64,000 nucleotides of DNA from contig CADBJR010000001.1 in the NCBI GenBank assembly GCA_902795065.1, positions 124,001-188,000 on the forward strand, written 5' to 3'. How positions within the stretch are numbered: the stretch's first letter is position 1; every line of letters begins with the position of its first letter. The notes under the pieces are model-generated. The model did not search any database and had not been told where the DNA came from. It worked only from the letters and a program-made list of their open reading frames with translations. Made by a program: the position numbers and the translations under genes. Shown here piece by piece: positions 63,925 through 64,000 of this stretch. This stretch comes from an uncultured Coriobacteriaceae bacterium. GTDB lineage: Bacteria > Actinomycetota > Coriobacteriia > Coriobacteriales > Atopobiaceae.

Positions 63925-64000
63925 AAAAGGTCAGGGCACATGCCCTGACCTCGAAGTTTCTGGTCGGGTGGACTGGATTCGAACCAGCGACCCCTTGACC
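63924..64000 (-). tRNA. attR: 3' part of the target tRNA gene (probably tRNA-Pro) and its terminator, truncated by the window
   Basis: On the minus strand the visible tRNA runs from the anticodon stem (TCAAG) through variable loop GGGTC, T arm GCTGG-TTCGAAT-CCAGT and acceptor CCACCCG-A with encoded CCA (63961-63963). The required C1-G72 pair, and the close resemblance of this half to Bacillus tRNA-Pro, suggest proline. A perfect hairpin (CAGGGCA/TGCCCTG core, 63928-63951) and TTTTT follow. The 5' half lies past 64000. Confidence 0.65.

Larger units (their letters stand above)
54760..64000 (+). mobile_element. Integrated mobilizable element at a tRNA gene
   Basis: The element lies between direct repeats 54760-54836 and 63924-64000 (77 bp, 2 mismatches) that contain a tRNA 3' half and its terminator. 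In order it carries a tyrosine integrase, a DUF3800 module, a minus-strand operon of three BRCT-domain genes, an oriT-like region with mobC, an excisionase-like HTH protein, another HTH protein, an array of short palindromes and clustered TTGGTGCA sites. There is no relaxase, coupling protein or type IV secretion gene, so it looks like a small integrative mobilizable element dependent on a helper. The extreme right end may lie slightly beyond the window. Confidence 0.85.

Noticed and set aside
63600-63998. Open frame of 132 codons near the right end
   Set aside because: It runs through the palindrome array, the arm sites and the attachment repeat, has no family resemblance and no ribosome site.

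Overview
The window is GC-rich DNA whose gene content and order point to an actinobacterium of the class Coriobacteriia, most likely Collinsella or a close relative. This is inferred from the proteins: paired RNase J and RNase Y, a GarA-type FHA protein beside a MerR regulator, SpoVS in a housekeeping operon, and cell-wall-binding repeats next to a cysteine peptidase domain. No 16S or marker search could be run.

Positions 1-54720 are chromosomal housekeeping DNA. From the left: the end of comEC, mgtE behind a structured leader, holA and convergent rpsT. Then comes a translation/tRNA block (lepA-dusB-hemW), asnA, two DnaJ-type genes with mtaB, and the phoH-ybeY-dgkA-era-recO operon. A broken cell-wall repeat protein precedes rpsO-pnp-rnj, which is followed by ftsK-rodZ-yajQ-rimO-pgsA-cinA and recA-recX. 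The next stretch is rny, a GHKL ATPase gene, spoVS, then miaB-miaA-hflX. A lexA divergon follows: lexA plus a membrane acyltransferase-like gene one way, a YneA/DivS-like LysM protein the other. nrdR-dut and trxB come next. From 43.1 to 53.9 kb nearly everything is on the minus strand: two secreted NlpC/P60 hydrolases, apt, a MerR regulator, a GarA-like FHA protein, ridA-patB, a GcvT-fold protein, a D-Ala-D-Ala carboxypeptidase with a second pgsA, a nitroreductase, a GNAT enzyme and a Gfo/Idh oxidoreductase. deoC (+) closes the region.

Positions 54760-64000 are an integrated mobile element of about 9.2 kb. It lies between direct repeats that carry the 3' half of a tRNA gene (tRNA-Pro by shape) plus its terminator; the intact tRNA should start just past the right edge. 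The element encodes a tyrosine integrase with clustered TTGGTGCA sites at both ends, an excisionase-type protein, a MobC-like protein with an oriT-like inverted repeat but no relaxase, a small HTH protein, and an array of eight TGAC-N6-GTCA-type palindromes.

Its cargo is the most interesting part. One module is a DUF3800 protein preceded by a compact hairpin-rich RNA that ends in a terminator-like stem. The other is a minus-strand operon of three genes that all carry a BRCT domain: a DEDDh exonuclease-BRCT, a BRCT-DUF285 protein, and a BRCT-Pif1 helicase that is frameshifted just before its Walker A motif. Both look like accessory nucleic-acid-processing modules, possibly defence; that role is inference from domains and context.

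Regulation that can be read directly includes SOS boxes placed in the spacer of the recA promoter and in the lexA/LysM divergent promoters, several consensus-like promoters, intrinsic terminators, and a perfect palindrome upstream of trxB.
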